NCBI RefSeq assembly: GCF_049803795.1
Contig: NZ_JBNAGJ010000001.1
Span: 186,001 to 250,000 of the forward strand
Direction: 5' to 3'
Length of the DNA stretch: 64,000 bases
Source: Thalassobius sp002708925
GTDB lineage: Bacteria; Pseudomonadota; Alphaproteobacteria; Rhodobacterales; Rhodobacteraceae
Positions 44,322-52,851 of this stretch are shown piece by piece (within the stretch, counting starts at the first letter, position 1; each line of letters begins with the position of its first letter). The translations under genes and the position numbers were made by a program. Below the pieces are notes generated by a model, which was not told the DNA's origin, made no database searches, and saw nothing but the letters and a program-made list of their open reading frames with translations.

Positions 44322-44818
44322 TGCAGCTGTCTGGTTTCATAAACCACCTTCAGTGGCCCTTCCGCATCATTGCGGGAGTGGCCCTGATCGGGCTGGTCGT
44401 CATCACTGCTGTCGATGTGATCGGCCGGGTGGTCTTCGGCAGCCCCTTGGGATTTGCCTATGAACTGGTGGGCGTTTTACTGGGCGTCACGGTTTATGCC
44501 GGGCTGGTCGTGATCAACGGCGCGCGTGAACATATCGCCATTGATCTGTTCGCCGGGTTTTTGGCGAAATGGCCCCGGTTCGATCGGGTGCGCGGCTGGT
44601 TTGTCTGGGTGCTGGAAGTGATCTTCTTTGCGTTGTTGGCAGGCTATGTTGGCCGTCAGGCCGCGCAGATGATGCGCTGGCATGAAACCTTCTTGTTCCT
44701 TCCTCTCGAAAAATGGCTGCCGCTGGCGCTCTATTCCGGCCTGTGTGCAGTGTCCGTTCTGGCCGTCTTCTTGGCGATATTTCCGGTCACCAAAGGCCGC
44801 AAAAAGGATAAGTCATGA
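44321..44818 (+). CDS. TRAP transporter small permease (DctQ)
   Basis: Small membrane subunit of 165 residues with four membrane helices and the DctQ pattern (RVVFGSPLGFAYELVGVLLGVTVYAGLVVINGAREHIAIDLF). It pairs with DctM in sodium-driven uptake. Its start overlaps the DctP stop (TGATG) and it ends with ATGA overlap to DctM, so the three are co-translated. Confidence 0.92.
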   Translation: MQLSGFINHLQWPFRIIAGVALIGLVVITAVDVIGRVVFGSPLGFAYELVGVLLGVTVYAGLVVINGAREHIAIDLFAGFLAKWPRFDRVRGWFVWVLEVIFFALLAGYVGRQAAQMMRWHETFLFLPLEKWLPLALYSGLCAVSVLAVFLAIFPVTKGRKKDKS

Positions 44819-46104
44819 TCATCGCCCTTGCCTCTGTGGCCCTGGCCATTCTGCTGGTTCTGCGCACTCCGATTGGTGTGGCAACCGGACTGGTCGGTAT
44901 TTGCGGTCTGGCCGCCTACCAAGGCTGGAAAGCGGCCTTTTCCCAGGTTGGCATCATCGCATCCGAGACCGTTCTGACCTATGAATTCGCGGTTATTCCG
45001 CTGTTTATCGTGATGGGAGCCTTCATCGCGCATTCCGGCATCGCCGGAGAGCTGTTCCGCGCCTGCTATGCCCTGGTGGGGCATCTGCGCGGCGGTCTGG
45101 CGCTGTCCACCATCGTGGCTTGCGGCGGGTTTGGCGCTGTGTCCGGATCCTCTTTGGCGACGGCGGCCACCATGTCGCGTATCGCCTATCCGCAGATGAA
45201 ATCTTATGGGTATCGGACGTCACTGGCGACGGGCTCGATTGCGGCGGGGGGGACGCTGGGTATCCTGATCCCGCCCTCGATTGCGCTGGTTTTCTACGGG
45301 ATCATGACCGAGACAGACATCGGTGCCCTGTTCATGGCTGGCATCGTGCCGGGCATTTTGGGGATGTTCCTTTATGCTGCTGCCGTCTGGTGGGTGGTCC
45401 TGCGCGACCCCAAGGCCGGCCCCGCAGGCGAAAAAATGCGCTGGGACGAACGCCTGAAGGCGCTGGCCGGTGTCTGGTCCGTGATCTTGCTGTTTGGCGT
45501 GGTGATGGGCGGTATCTATGGCGGGTTCTTTTCGCCCACCGAAAGCGCGGGTATCGGAGCCTTTGGCGCCCTGCTGATCGCCGCCCTGCGTGGCCGCCTA
45601 AGCTGGACCATGCTGCGGACCTCTCTGGCCGATGGGATCAGCACCACCGTGACGCTGATGATCATCCTGATCGGCAGCTTCCTGTTTGCGAACCTGGTCA
45701 ATGTGGCACGTCTGCCCCAGGCGCTGGTCAGCACGATCGAATCCGCTGACGTGCCGGCGATGGCGGTGATCTTTGCCATCATCCTGATCTACGTGATCCT
45801 GGGCTGTGTGCTGGAAAGCATCTCGATGATGCTGCTGACGGTGCCGGTGTTCTATCCGCTGATTGTCTCACTGGGGTTCGATCCCATCTGGTTCGGCGTG
45901 CTGGTCGTTGTTGTGGTTGAGATCAGCCTGATCACGCCGCCGATCGGCCTGAACGTCTTTATTCTGAATGCTGTGCTTAAGGATGTGCAGCTAACCGATA
46001 TTTTCCGCGGGGTCGTGCCCTTCATCTTTGCCGATGTGGTGCGCGTTTTGCTCGTGGTTTTCATCCCGGCTCTGTCGCTGACACTGCCCTACATGCTCAA
46101 CTGA
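44815..46104 (+). CDS. TRAP transporter large permease (DctM)
   Basis: Integral membrane transporter subunit of 429 residues with about twelve helices. DctM hallmarks are seen: VACGGFGAVSGSSLATAATMSRIAYPQM, YRTSLATGSIAAGGTLGILIPPSIALVFYG and the C-terminal ITPPIGLNVFILNAV. It moves the ligand delivered by the binding protein, coupled to sodium. Placed between the CoA ligase and the ring-cleavage genes, the system is expected to import the aromatic or aliphatic acid that feeds this pathway. Confidence 0.95.
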   Translation: MIIALASVALAILLVLRTPIGVATGLVGICGLAAYQGWKAAFSQVGIIASETVLTYEFAVIPLFIVMGAFIAHSGIAGELFRACYALVGHLRGGLALSTIVACGGFGAVSGSSLATAATMSRIAYPQMKSYGYRTSLATGSIAAGGTLGILIPPSIALVFYGIMTETDIGALFMAGIVPGILGMFLYAAAVWWVVLRDPKAGPAGEKMRWDERLKALAGVWSVILLFGVVMGGIYGGFFSPTESAGIGAFGALLIAALRGRLSWTMLRTSLADGISTTVTLMIILIGSFLFANLVNVARLPQALVSTIESADVPAMAVIFAIILIYVILGCVLESISMMLLTVPVFYPLIVSLGFDPIWFGVLVVVVVEISLITPPIGLNVFILNAVLKDVQLTDIFRGVVPFIFADVVRVLLVVFIPALSLTLPYMLN

Positions 46105-46114
46105 AAGGTGCACC

Positions 46115-46942
46115 ATGACGAATACCGAAGTGCAAACGCTGACCATTAATGCGGCCGATCACCAGACGAATGTCCATCGGGCCGGAAAGGGCACGCCGCT
46201 GGCCTTGCTGCATGGCTCGGGGGCAGGGGTGTCGGCCTGGGCAAACTGGAACAAGGTGATCCCGCAGCTGGCGGATCAGTTTGACATCATCGCCCCCGAC
46301 ATCGCGGGCTTTGGCGCAACCGAGCAAAAGCCCGACACCAAGTATAACATCATGCTGTGGGTCGAGCATTTCGTCGGCATTCTGGACGCGCTGAACATCG
46401 AGAAAATCTCGGTCGTGGGCAACTCCTTTGGCGGCGCGCTTGGCCTGATGACGGCGATCAACCACCCCGAACGGATCGATAAACTGGTTCTGCTGGGCAC
46501 GCCTTGCGGCCGTTTCCCGATGACTGACGGCCTGCGTGCCCAGGGTGAATTCGACGGCACGATGGACAGCATGCGCCGTGCCATCAGCTTCTTCCCCTAT
46601 GATGACAGCATCATCACCGAAGAACTGATCGAGAAACGCTTTGAGGCCGCCACCCGTGATGGCGCGCTCGAAGCCTTCCGCAAGCTGATGCCTCCGCCCG
46701 AAGGCGACAACCCCGAGGTTCGCGGCATCCCCGAAAAACTGCTGCGAAACGTCAAGCACAAGGCCCTGATCCTGCATGGCCGCGAAGACCGCGTGGTTCC
46801 CTATGCCCGCGGGCTGGATATGCATCAGTGGCTGGAAAACTCGGAAATGCACAGCTTTGGCAAATGCGGCCACTGGGTGCAGATCGAACGCGAGGCCGAG
46901 TTCCTGCAATTGGTCCGTAATTTCATGGGAGGAAAAGCATGA
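46115..46942 (+). CDS. C-C bond hydrolase of meta-cleavage pathway (MhpC/BphD/CarC-like)
   Basis: Alpha/beta hydrolase of 275 residues. The catalytic triad is Ser104 (GNSFGG), Asp225 (GREDRVVP) and His253 (CGHWVQIE); the HGSGAGVSAWANW oxyanion loop is typical of enzymes that cleave 2-hydroxy-6-oxo-dienoate ring-cleavage products into 2-hydroxypenta-2,4-dienoate and a carboxylic acid. The enzymes for the former product lie downstream in the operon. Its stop overlaps the next start by 4 bases. Confidence 0.92.
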   Translation: MTNTEVQTLTINAADHQTNVHRAGKGTPLALLHGSGAGVSAWANWNKVIPQLADQFDIIAPDIAGFGATEQKPDTKYNIMLWVEHFVGILDALNIEKISVVGNSFGGALGLMTAINHPERIDKLVLLGTPCGRFPMTDGLRAQGEFDGTMDSMRRAISFFPYDDSIITEELIEKRFEAATRDGALEAFRKLMPPPEGDNPEVRGIPEKLLRNVKHKALILHGREDRVVPYARGLDMHQWLENSEMHSFGKCGHWVQIEREAEFLQLVRNFMGGKA

Positions 46943-47196
46943 GCCGCAATACTCTGGAAAAGGTCTTGTATGACCTGTCCACATCCGGCGCGAACAAAAA
47001 GAAGTTCGCCGAAGACCCCGATAAATTCCTGTCGCGCTATCAGCTGGATGACGCCGAGCGCACCCTGATCAAGGAATATAAAGTCCGTGAAATCGCCGAT
47101 ATGGGCGTGAATTCCATGCTGACCTGGGGCTTTTGGCTTCAGGCTGGCAAAACCAACCGTGACTACATGAAAGTCATGAAACGAGAGGAGGCGTAA
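46939..47196 (+). CDS. LigA-type small subunit of extradiol dioxygenase
   Basis: Helical protein of 85 residues with the LigA fold pattern: LYDLSTSGANKKKFAEDPDKFLSRYQLDDAERTLIKEYKVREIADMGVNSMLTWGFWLQAG. In two-subunit class III dioxygenases (LigAB, CarBaBb) this subunit caps the active site of the catalytic LigB-type partner, encoded 2 bases after its stop. The size is nearer CarBa than LigA (139), which points to a biaryl/carbazole-like or related catechol rather than protocatechuate; that is inference. Confidence 0.9.
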   Translation: MSRNTLEKVLYDLSTSGANKKKFAEDPDKFLSRYQLDDAERTLIKEYKVREIADMGVNSMLTWGFWLQAGKTNRDYMKVMKREEA

Positions 47197-47198
47197 AG

Positions 47199-48032
47199 AT
47201 GGCCAAGATCGTTGGGGGCTTTGTCGCCCCGCATAACCCCGTGATGTACCTGAACCCCAAGGGCGCGACCCAAGAGCAGTCGGATTTCTGCTATGGTGCC
47301 TATGCCAAGATGGCTGATCGGATCAAAGAGCTGGAAGCAGACGCTGCTATTGTCATTGGCTGTGACCACTACATACTCTTTGGTACTGAATGCCTGCCGC
47401 CCTATGTTATCTCGACCGGCGAGATGGAGGGCCCGGTGGATCAGCTGCCCGGCCTGAAGCGCAAACACCTGCCCTCGCATGGGGCATTGGGCGAGCATAT
47501 CGCCAATGTCGGCCGCGAAACCGGCTTTGACTGGACCGTGGGCCGCGCGCTGAACGTGGATCACTCGATCGCGGTGCCGAACCACCTGATGCTGGAACCC
47601 ACTGGCCGCAATATCCCCATGGTTGCGGTCATGCTGGCCTGCGGCGTGGATCCGTATCTGCCGATGAAACGCGCCTGGGATCTGGGCGAGCATATCGCCG
47701 ATGCCGTCGCCAGCTTTGACAGCGACGAGCGGGTCGTGGTGATCGGCTCGGGCGGGATTTCGCACCACGTGGGCGACGAGCGCATGGGCGAAGTGAACCC
47801 CGAATTCGACCAGAAGGTTCTGGACATCGTTACCTTGGGTGACAAGGCCGCGATGCTGGCGCTTAGCGACGAGGAAATCCTGCGCGACGGCGGGAATGGC
47901 GCGATGGAAATCCGCACCTATGCCTGCGCCATGGCCGCAACCCGCGCCGCCGGCGGCACCGTCATCGGCTACGAAGCTGTCCCCGGCTGGGTCACTGGCA
48001 TGGGCTTTGCAGAACTGAGAGCCGCAGCATGA
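47199..48032 (+). CDS. Class III extradiol ring-cleavage dioxygenase, catalytic subunit (LigB family)
   Basis: Fe(II) dioxygenase of 277 residues that opens a catechol ring next to the hydroxyls (meta cleavage). The expected residues are in place: His12 in FVAPHNPV and His57 in GCDHYI as iron ligands, a Glu near 237 (GAMEIRTY) as third ligand and the catalytic His pair 189/190 in GGISHH. Paired with a separate LigA-type subunit. The sequence is not a one-chain MhpB/HpaD type. It overlaps the ferredoxin gene by 4 bases. Confidence 0.9.
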   Translation: MAKIVGGFVAPHNPVMYLNPKGATQEQSDFCYGAYAKMADRIKELEADAAIVIGCDHYILFGTECLPPYVISTGEMEGPVDQLPGLKRKHLPSHGALGEHIANVGRETGFDWTVGRALNVDHSIAVPNHLMLEPTGRNIPMVAVMLACGVDPYLPMKRAWDLGEHIADAVASFDSDERVVVIGSGGISHHVGDERMGEVNPEFDQKVLDIVTLGDKAAMLALSDEEILRDGGNGAMEIRTYACAMAATRAAGGTVIGYEAVPGWVTGMGFAELRAAA

Positions 48033-48358
48033 CGACGGACCTGATCGCCAGCATGGACGTCCCCGAAGGGGAAATCGTCAAAGTGGAACTGTCGGATTTT
48101 CCGGCAGTTGCCATCGCTCGCCACGAGGGGAAAATTTATGTTTTCCCCGACCGTTGCCCCCATGCCGACGAAAGCCTGGCCGAAGGCTGGCTGGAAGAGG
48201 GCCGCGTCGTCTGCGGCGTGCATTTCGCTGAATTCGACCTGGACAGCGGCGAGGTCCATAACCCGCCCGCCGGCTGTCCCTCTTTGTCATTTTACAAATT
48301 CGAGGAGCGCGACGGCATGATCGTCGCAGACCTCGCAGGAGGACCAGAAAATGTGTGA
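48029..48358 (+). CDS. Rieske ferredoxin of ring-hydroxylating dioxygenase
   Basis: Electron carrier of 109 residues with one [2Fe-2S] Rieske centre: Cys43-x-His45 in CPHADE and Cys62-x2-His65 in CGVHFAEF. It passes electrons from the flavin reductase to the oxygenase alpha subunit. It overlaps the alpha-subunit gene by 8 bases. It resembles BphF/HcaC-type ferredoxins of class IIB dioxygenases, consistent with the separate reductase gene at 54,890. Confidence 0.93.
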   Translation: MTTDLIASMDVPEGEIVKVELSDFPAVAIARHEGKIYVFPDRCPHADESLAEGWLEEGRVVCGVHFAEFDLDSGEVHNPPAGCPSLSFYKFEERDGMIVADLAGGPENV

Positions 48359-49742
48359 AGCACCTGCAAATGGCCGCCCCAACATGGCGCCGGTTTATCC
48401 TCAGGCCGGCAGCTATCCGGAGTTCGCCAAGCTGGTTGACCGCGAAAACGGTCAGGTAGACCGCCGCGTCTTTACCGAAGAAGACGTCTATCAGGCCGAG
48501 CTGCGCCAGATCTTTGCGCGCTCGTGGCTGTTCCTGGGGCACGAAAGCCAGGTGCCTGGCGCGGGCGATTTCTTCCGCACCTCGATGGGCGAAGACGACG
48601 TGATCGTCGTGCGTCAGCGCGATAAATCGGTGAAGGCTTTCATCAACTCGTGCCCCCACCGCGGGAATCGGGTTTGCATGGTGGACGCGGGTAAAAAATC
48701 CCGTGGCTTTATCTGTAACTACCATGGCTGGTCCTTCGGGATCGAAGGATCGCTGCGGGGTACGGACGGCAAGGTCTATGACAAGGACGAAGGGTTTGAA
48801 AAATCCCAGATCGGCCTGACTCCGGTGGCGCAGGTCGAAAGCTACAAGGGCCTGATCTTCGGCACCTTTGACCCGGATGCCCCCACGCTGACCGATTTCC
48901 TGGGGGATTTCACCTATTACCTGGACATCATGCTGGACAATGACGAAGGCGGGACCGAATTCATTGGCGGCTCGATCAAGTCCGAGATCGACTGTAACTG
49001 GAAATTCCCGGCCGAGAACTTTGTCGGTGACATTCTGCACGCTTTTTGGACGCACCAATCGGGCGCACAGGCCATTCTGGGCGGCGGCGTGGATTTGGGC
49101 GCCCGCTATGACGAGCTGGCCTTCCAGGCGTCGGTCTATGGGCACGGTATCGAAACCAACCTGGATAAGGTGGGGAACACCCGCACGCTGGGCTATCCCG
49201 ATCTGGTCGATTACGTCTTTGACCTGAGCGAGAAAGCCAAAGAGCGCCTGGGCGAGGTCCGTGCCCGCGCCATCGGGGCAGTGTCCTCGGCGACGGTGTT
49301 CCCGAACTTCTCGTTCCTGCCGGGGCAGAACACCTTCCGTGTGTGGCACCCGCGCGGCCCGAACAAGATCGAGCTGCACGTCTGGACGCTGGTCAACAAG
49401 AACGCCCCCGAGCACATCAAGGAACAATACCGCAAAGGCGTGATGATGACCTTCTCGCCCGGTGGTGTGTTCGAAATGGACGATGGCGAAAACTGGGAAT
49501 ACTCGACCCGTGTCAACCAGGGCTTCGTGACCCGTCAGCAGCCGCTGCACTATGCGCTGGGGATGGAGACCTCGGATCTGGAGCGTGACCTGCCCGGTCA
49601 TATTCACAAGGGTTCGTTGAACGATGCGAACCAGCGGCTGTTCTACACCCGTTGGGCGGAATTCATGGAATGTGACAACTGGACCGATCTTCAGAACGCC
49701 TATACCGCGTCTCCGAAGAAATCGGACCAAGCGGCGGAGTAA
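48351..49742 (+). CDS. Aromatic ring-hydroxylating dioxygenase, alpha subunit
   Basis: Catalytic subunit of 463 residues. The Rieske centre is Cys101/His103 (CPHRGNRV) and Cys122/His125 (CNYHGWSFG). The mononuclear iron site follows in NFVGDILHAFWTHQSG with His230 and His235 and the bridging Asp227. It inserts O2 to give a cis-dihydrodiol. Substrate specificity cannot be read reliably, but class and gene company fit biphenyl/phenylpropionate/cumate-like substrates. Strong operon context: beta subunit, dihydrodiol dehydrogenase and ferredoxin are adjacent. Confidence 0.95.
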   Translation: MCEAPANGRPNMAPVYPQAGSYPEFAKLVDRENGQVDRRVFTEEDVYQAELRQIFARSWLFLGHESQVPGAGDFFRTSMGEDDVIVVRQRDKSVKAFINSCPHRGNRVCMVDAGKKSRGFICNYHGWSFGIEGSLRGTDGKVYDKDEGFEKSQIGLTPVAQVESYKGLIFGTFDPDAPTLTDFLGDFTYYLDIMLDNDEGGTEFIGGSIKSEIDCNWKFPAENFVGDILHAFWTHQSGAQAILGGGVDLGARYDELAFQASVYGHGIETNLDKVGNTRTLGYPDLVDYVFDLSEKAKERLGEVRARAIGAVSSATVFPNFSFLPGQNTFRVWHPRGPNKIELHVWTLVNKNAPEHIKEQYRKGVMMTFSPGGVFEMDDGENWEYSTRVNQGFVTRQQPLHYALGMETSDLERDLPGHIHKGSLNDANQRLFYTRWAEFMECDNWTDLQNAYTASPKKSDQAAE

Positions 49743-49748
49743 CGGCCG

Positions 49749-50315
49749 ATGACCGATCTGATTGATATCGCGAAACCCTTTGCCGATCTGGACACCCATG
49801 TAGACGCCGAAACCGAGCGCAAGATCATCAACTGGGTGCATGGCGAGGCGCGTTTTCTGGATGCAGAACGCTATGAAGAGTGGCTGGACCGCTTCATCGA
49901 CAAGGACGTTCAATACTGGATGCCCGATATGGAAACGCGCCGTCGTGACGATGCGCGCGGCATGTTCTGCTATGGTGAATCCGCCTATTTCGATGACAAC
50001 TGGTCCGAGCTGCAAATCCGCGTCAAACGCTATAACGAACCCTCGGCCTGGGCGGATAACCCGCAGACGCGTCACGCGCATCTGATCTCGAACATCGAGG
50101 TCTTCGCGACCGACGATCCCACGCTCTTTGCCGTGCACAGCGCCTTTACCAATGTGCGCAACCGTAACGAGGCCGATCAGGATATCATCCACGGTCGGCG
50201 CGAGGACGTGCTGAAACTGTCCGAAGACGGCTTTGCCGGCTACCGCCTGCTGCGCCGCCGGGTGTTCATCGTGCAGAATGTCCTGCTGTCCAAAAACCTG
50301 AACACCTTCTTCTGA
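49749..50315 (+). CDS. Aromatic ring-hydroxylating dioxygenase, beta subunit
   Basis: Structural subunit of 188 residues with the cystatin-like fold pattern (EARFLDAERYEEWLDRFIDKDVQYWMPD, LQIRVKRYNEPSAWADNPQTRHAHLISNIEV, YRLLRRRVFIVQNVLLSKNLNTFF). It forms an alpha3-beta3 complex with the preceding gene product and can affect substrate range. Its stop overlaps the start of the dehydrogenase gene by one base. Confidence 0.94.
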   Translation: MTDLIDIAKPFADLDTHVDAETERKIINWVHGEARFLDAERYEEWLDRFIDKDVQYWMPDMETRRRDDARGMFCYGESAYFDDNWSELQIRVKRYNEPSAWADNPQTRHAHLISNIEVFATDDPTLFAVHSAFTNVRNRNEADQDIIHGRREDVLKLSEDGFAGYRLLRRRVFIVQNVLLSKNLNTFF

Positions 50316-51115
50316 TGGGCAGGCTGGACGGATACGCCGCGCTGGTTACTGGCGGCGGCAAGGGCATCGGGCGGGCAGTCGTGGATCGGTTCGTTGCCGA
50401 AGGTGCGAATGTCGGCGTTCTGACCCGCTCGCAGGGGGACGCGGATAGCCTGACAGAGGCGCATGGCGATGCCGTCGCGCCGATCATTGGCGATGTGCGC
50501 AATTGGGACGATAACCAGCGCGCGGTGGAAACCGTTCTGTCGCGCTTTGGCAAACTGGACACGCTGGTGCCGAACGCCGGGATCTACGATTTCTCGGATA
50601 AATTCCAGAATATCCGGGGCGAGGATCTGGAAGCGCGCTATCGCGAGATTTTCGACGTGAACGTGCTGGGCTATCTGCTGGCCGCCCGTGCCAGCCTAGA
50701 GGCCCTGCGCGCCTCGGAGGGGTCGATCGTGATGACGCTGTCGTCTTCGTCCTTCTACACCGGCGGGGGCGGGGCGCTGTATGTGTCCACCAAGCACGGG
50801 CTGGTCGGCACCCTGCGTCAGCTGGCCTATGAGCTGTCCCCGGAAATCCGCGTCAATGGCGTGGCCCCCGGCGGCACGCGCACGGGGCTGGGCGGTGGCT
50901 CGGGCGATGCGCGCGTGCTGGAGGATCTGGACGGATACGAGGCCATGGTCGCTCGGAACGTGCCGCTGGGCTTTTTGTCTGAACCCGAGGATCACGCGGG
51001 GCTTTATGTCACGCTGGCCTCGAAAACCGAAAGCCGCTTCGTCACGGCCCACATCATCCGCTCGGACGGCGGGATCGAGGTCCGCGGCCGTCGGCGCAAA
51101 AGGGAAACCAAATGA
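50315..51115 (+). CDS. cis-Dihydrodiol dehydrogenase (SDR; BphB/HcaB-like)
   Basis: NAD-dependent short-chain dehydrogenase of 266 residues that rearomatises the cis-dihydrodiol to a catechol. The cofactor motif is TGGGKGIGRAV at 12-22, NAG at 87-89, and the catalytic Ser/Tyr156/Lys160 in SSSSFY...YVSTK. The long DLVP-like DTLVPNAGIYDF segment resembles BphB/HcaB. It overlaps the next gene by 4 bases. Confidence 0.9.
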   Translation: MGRLDGYAALVTGGGKGIGRAVVDRFVAEGANVGVLTRSQGDADSLTEAHGDAVAPIIGDVRNWDDNQRAVETVLSRFGKLDTLVPNAGIYDFSDKFQNIRGEDLEARYREIFDVNVLGYLLAARASLEALRASEGSIVMTLSSSSFYTGGGGALYVSTKHGLVGTLRQLAYELSPEIRVNGVAPGGTRTGLGGGSGDARVLEDLDGYEAMVARNVPLGFLSEPEDHAGLYVTLASKTESRFVTAHIIRSDGGIEVRGRRRKRETK

Positions 51116-52080
51116 ACGCGAAACAGAAAATTGCCGCGCTGAAGGCCCGTCTGCGTCTGCCCATGGTGGCAGCGCCGATGTTCCTGGTGTCCGGGCCCGA
51201 CCTGGTGGTTGCCACCGCGCGGGCGGGGATCATGGGGGCCTTCCCGGGGCCGAACGGACGCTCGATTCAGGATCTGCGTCAGTGGTTCCAGCAGATCCAG
51301 GCGCAGCTGGGCCCGCAGGGCCTGCCCTTTGCGTTCAATATGATCACTCATAACAGCTATGGCCGGTTCGAGCAGGAGCTGGAGCTGGTGCGCGAATTCA
51401 AACCCGAGATCGTGATCACCGCCCTGGGTGGCCCGCATCGCGTGACCGAGGCCGTGCACGGCTATGGCGGCATGGTGTTTGCCGATGTGAACAGCCCGAC
51501 CTATGCGAAAAAGGCCGTGGAAAAGGGCGCTGACGGGCTGGTTCTGGTCTGTTCGGGCGCGGGCGGTCATACCGGCCAATACGCGATGGCACCGTTTCTG
51601 GATGAGGTCCGCCAGTTCTTTGACGGTCCGATTGCCGTGGGCGGGGGGATCTCGACCGGGGCCGGGCTGCTGGCCGTGGAAACGCTGGGCGCGGATCTGG
51701 CCTATGTCGGCACCCGCTTTCTGACCGCCCAAGAGAACCTGATCGGCGACGATTACCGGCAGATGGTGATCGACAGCGGAATCGAGGATCTGGTTGCCTC
51801 GAAGGCGATCACCGGGGCTTTGGGCAACTGGATGAAAGCCTCGGTCGCGGCGGCGGGCATGAATCTGGATGACATGAAATCCGAAGCCAAGATTGATTTC
51901 TCGGGCGACATGCATTCGGGTGCCAAGGCCTGGAAAACCGTCTGGAGCGCGGGCCAGGGCTGCGGGCTGATTGACCGGGTCGAGCCTGCCTCGGCCATCG
52001 TTGACCGTTTCGAACGTGAATACCAAGAGGCGGGCCGCGCTCTGGCCGCTCGTTTCGCAAAAGAAGGAGAGGCCGCATGA
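51112..52080 (+). CDS. NAD(P)H-dependent flavin oxidoreductase (nitronate monooxygenase family)
   Basis: FMN TIM-barrel protein of 322 residues. Seen motifs are LPMVAAPMFLVSGPDLVVATARAGIMGAFPG, CSGAGGHTG and AVGGGISTGAGLLAVETLGADLAYVGTRFL. Family members oxidise nitronates or reduce enoyl bonds. It is not a standard part of meta-cleavage pathways, so its presence here, coupled by 4-base overlaps on both sides, suggests a substrate-specific step such as saturation of an unsaturated side chain or ring-cleavage intermediate. This is inference. Confidence 0.88.
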   Translation: MNAKQKIAALKARLRLPMVAAPMFLVSGPDLVVATARAGIMGAFPGPNGRSIQDLRQWFQQIQAQLGPQGLPFAFNMITHNSYGRFEQELELVREFKPEIVITALGGPHRVTEAVHGYGGMVFADVNSPTYAKKAVEKGADGLVLVCSGAGGHTGQYAMAPFLDEVRQFFDGPIAVGGGISTGAGLLAVETLGADLAYVGTRFLTAQENLIGDDYRQMVIDSGIEDLVASKAITGALGNWMKASVAAAGMNLDDMKSEAKIDFSGDMHSGAKAWKTVWSAGQGCGLIDRVEPASAIVDRFEREYQEAGRALAARFAKEGEAA

Positions 52081-52847
52081 CCCCTCAAACCCTGGCAGAC
52101 ATGCTGCGCACCGCCGAGGCGACGGCCTCCCCGATCGCCCCGATCCGCGATCACCTGCCCGATGCCGCAGCCGCCTATGCCGTGCAGGAACTCAACACCC
52201 AGGCGCGGCTGAAGGCCGGTGGCCGTCTGGTCGGCCGTAAAATCGGCCTGACGAACCCCGCGGTGCAGGTTCAGCTGGGTGTGGATCAGCCCGATTACGG
52301 GATGCTCTTTGCCGATATGGACTTGCCGCATGGCGATGAATTGGCCTGGTCCGAAGGGGCACAGTATAAGGCCGAGGCCGAGCTGGCCTTTGTGCTGGGC
52401 CGTGATCTGCTCCACGCCGATTGCAGCATGGCCGAGGTCATGCGCGCCGTGGAATACGTGGTGCCCGCGCTGGAAATCGTCGGCAGCCGGATCGCCAACT
52501 GGGACATCCGTTTCGTCGATACCGTGGCCGATAATGCCTCGTCCGCGTTTTTCACCCTTGGCCCGTCGGCCCGCAAACTGACCGAAGCCGACCTGCTGGA
52601 TTGCCGGATGGAGATGAAATCCGGCGATCAGATCGTCAGCCAGGGATCGGGCCGGGCCTGTCTGGGCTCTCCTTTGAACGCGATGCTTTGGCTGGCCCGC
52701 ACGATGGCCAGCGCCGGGCGCCCCCTGTCCGAAGGCGACATCGTTTTGTCGGGCGCTCTGGGCCCCATGGTCGCCGCCACCCCCGGCGCGTCTTTCACTG
52801 CCAATATCGAAGGGTTTGGCGAAACTTCCATTCGGTTTGGAGAGTAA
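52077..52847 (+). CDS. 2-Hydroxypenta-2,4-dienoate hydratase (MhpD/DmpE/BphH-like)
   Basis: Metal-dependent hydratase of 256 residues forming 4-hydroxy-2-oxovalerate. Family segments are GRKIGLTNPAVQVQLGVDQPDYGMLFADM, EAELAFVLGRDL, VVPALEIVGSRIANWDI and GPSARKL. It is followed 4 bases later by the acetaldehyde dehydrogenase gene and then the aldolase, the complete lower meta pathway in order hydratase - dehydrogenase - aldolase. Confidence 0.93.
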   Translation: MTPQTLADMLRTAEATASPIAPIRDHLPDAAAAYAVQELNTQARLKAGGRLVGRKIGLTNPAVQVQLGVDQPDYGMLFADMDLPHGDELAWSEGAQYKAEAELAFVLGRDLLHADCSMAEVMRAVEYVVPALEIVGSRIANWDIRFVDTVADNASSAFFTLGPSARKLTEADLLDCRMEMKSGDQIVSQGSGRACLGSPLNAMLWLARTMASAGRPLSEGDIVLSGALGPMVAATPGASFTANIEGFGETSIRFGE

Positions 52848-52851
52848 TCCA

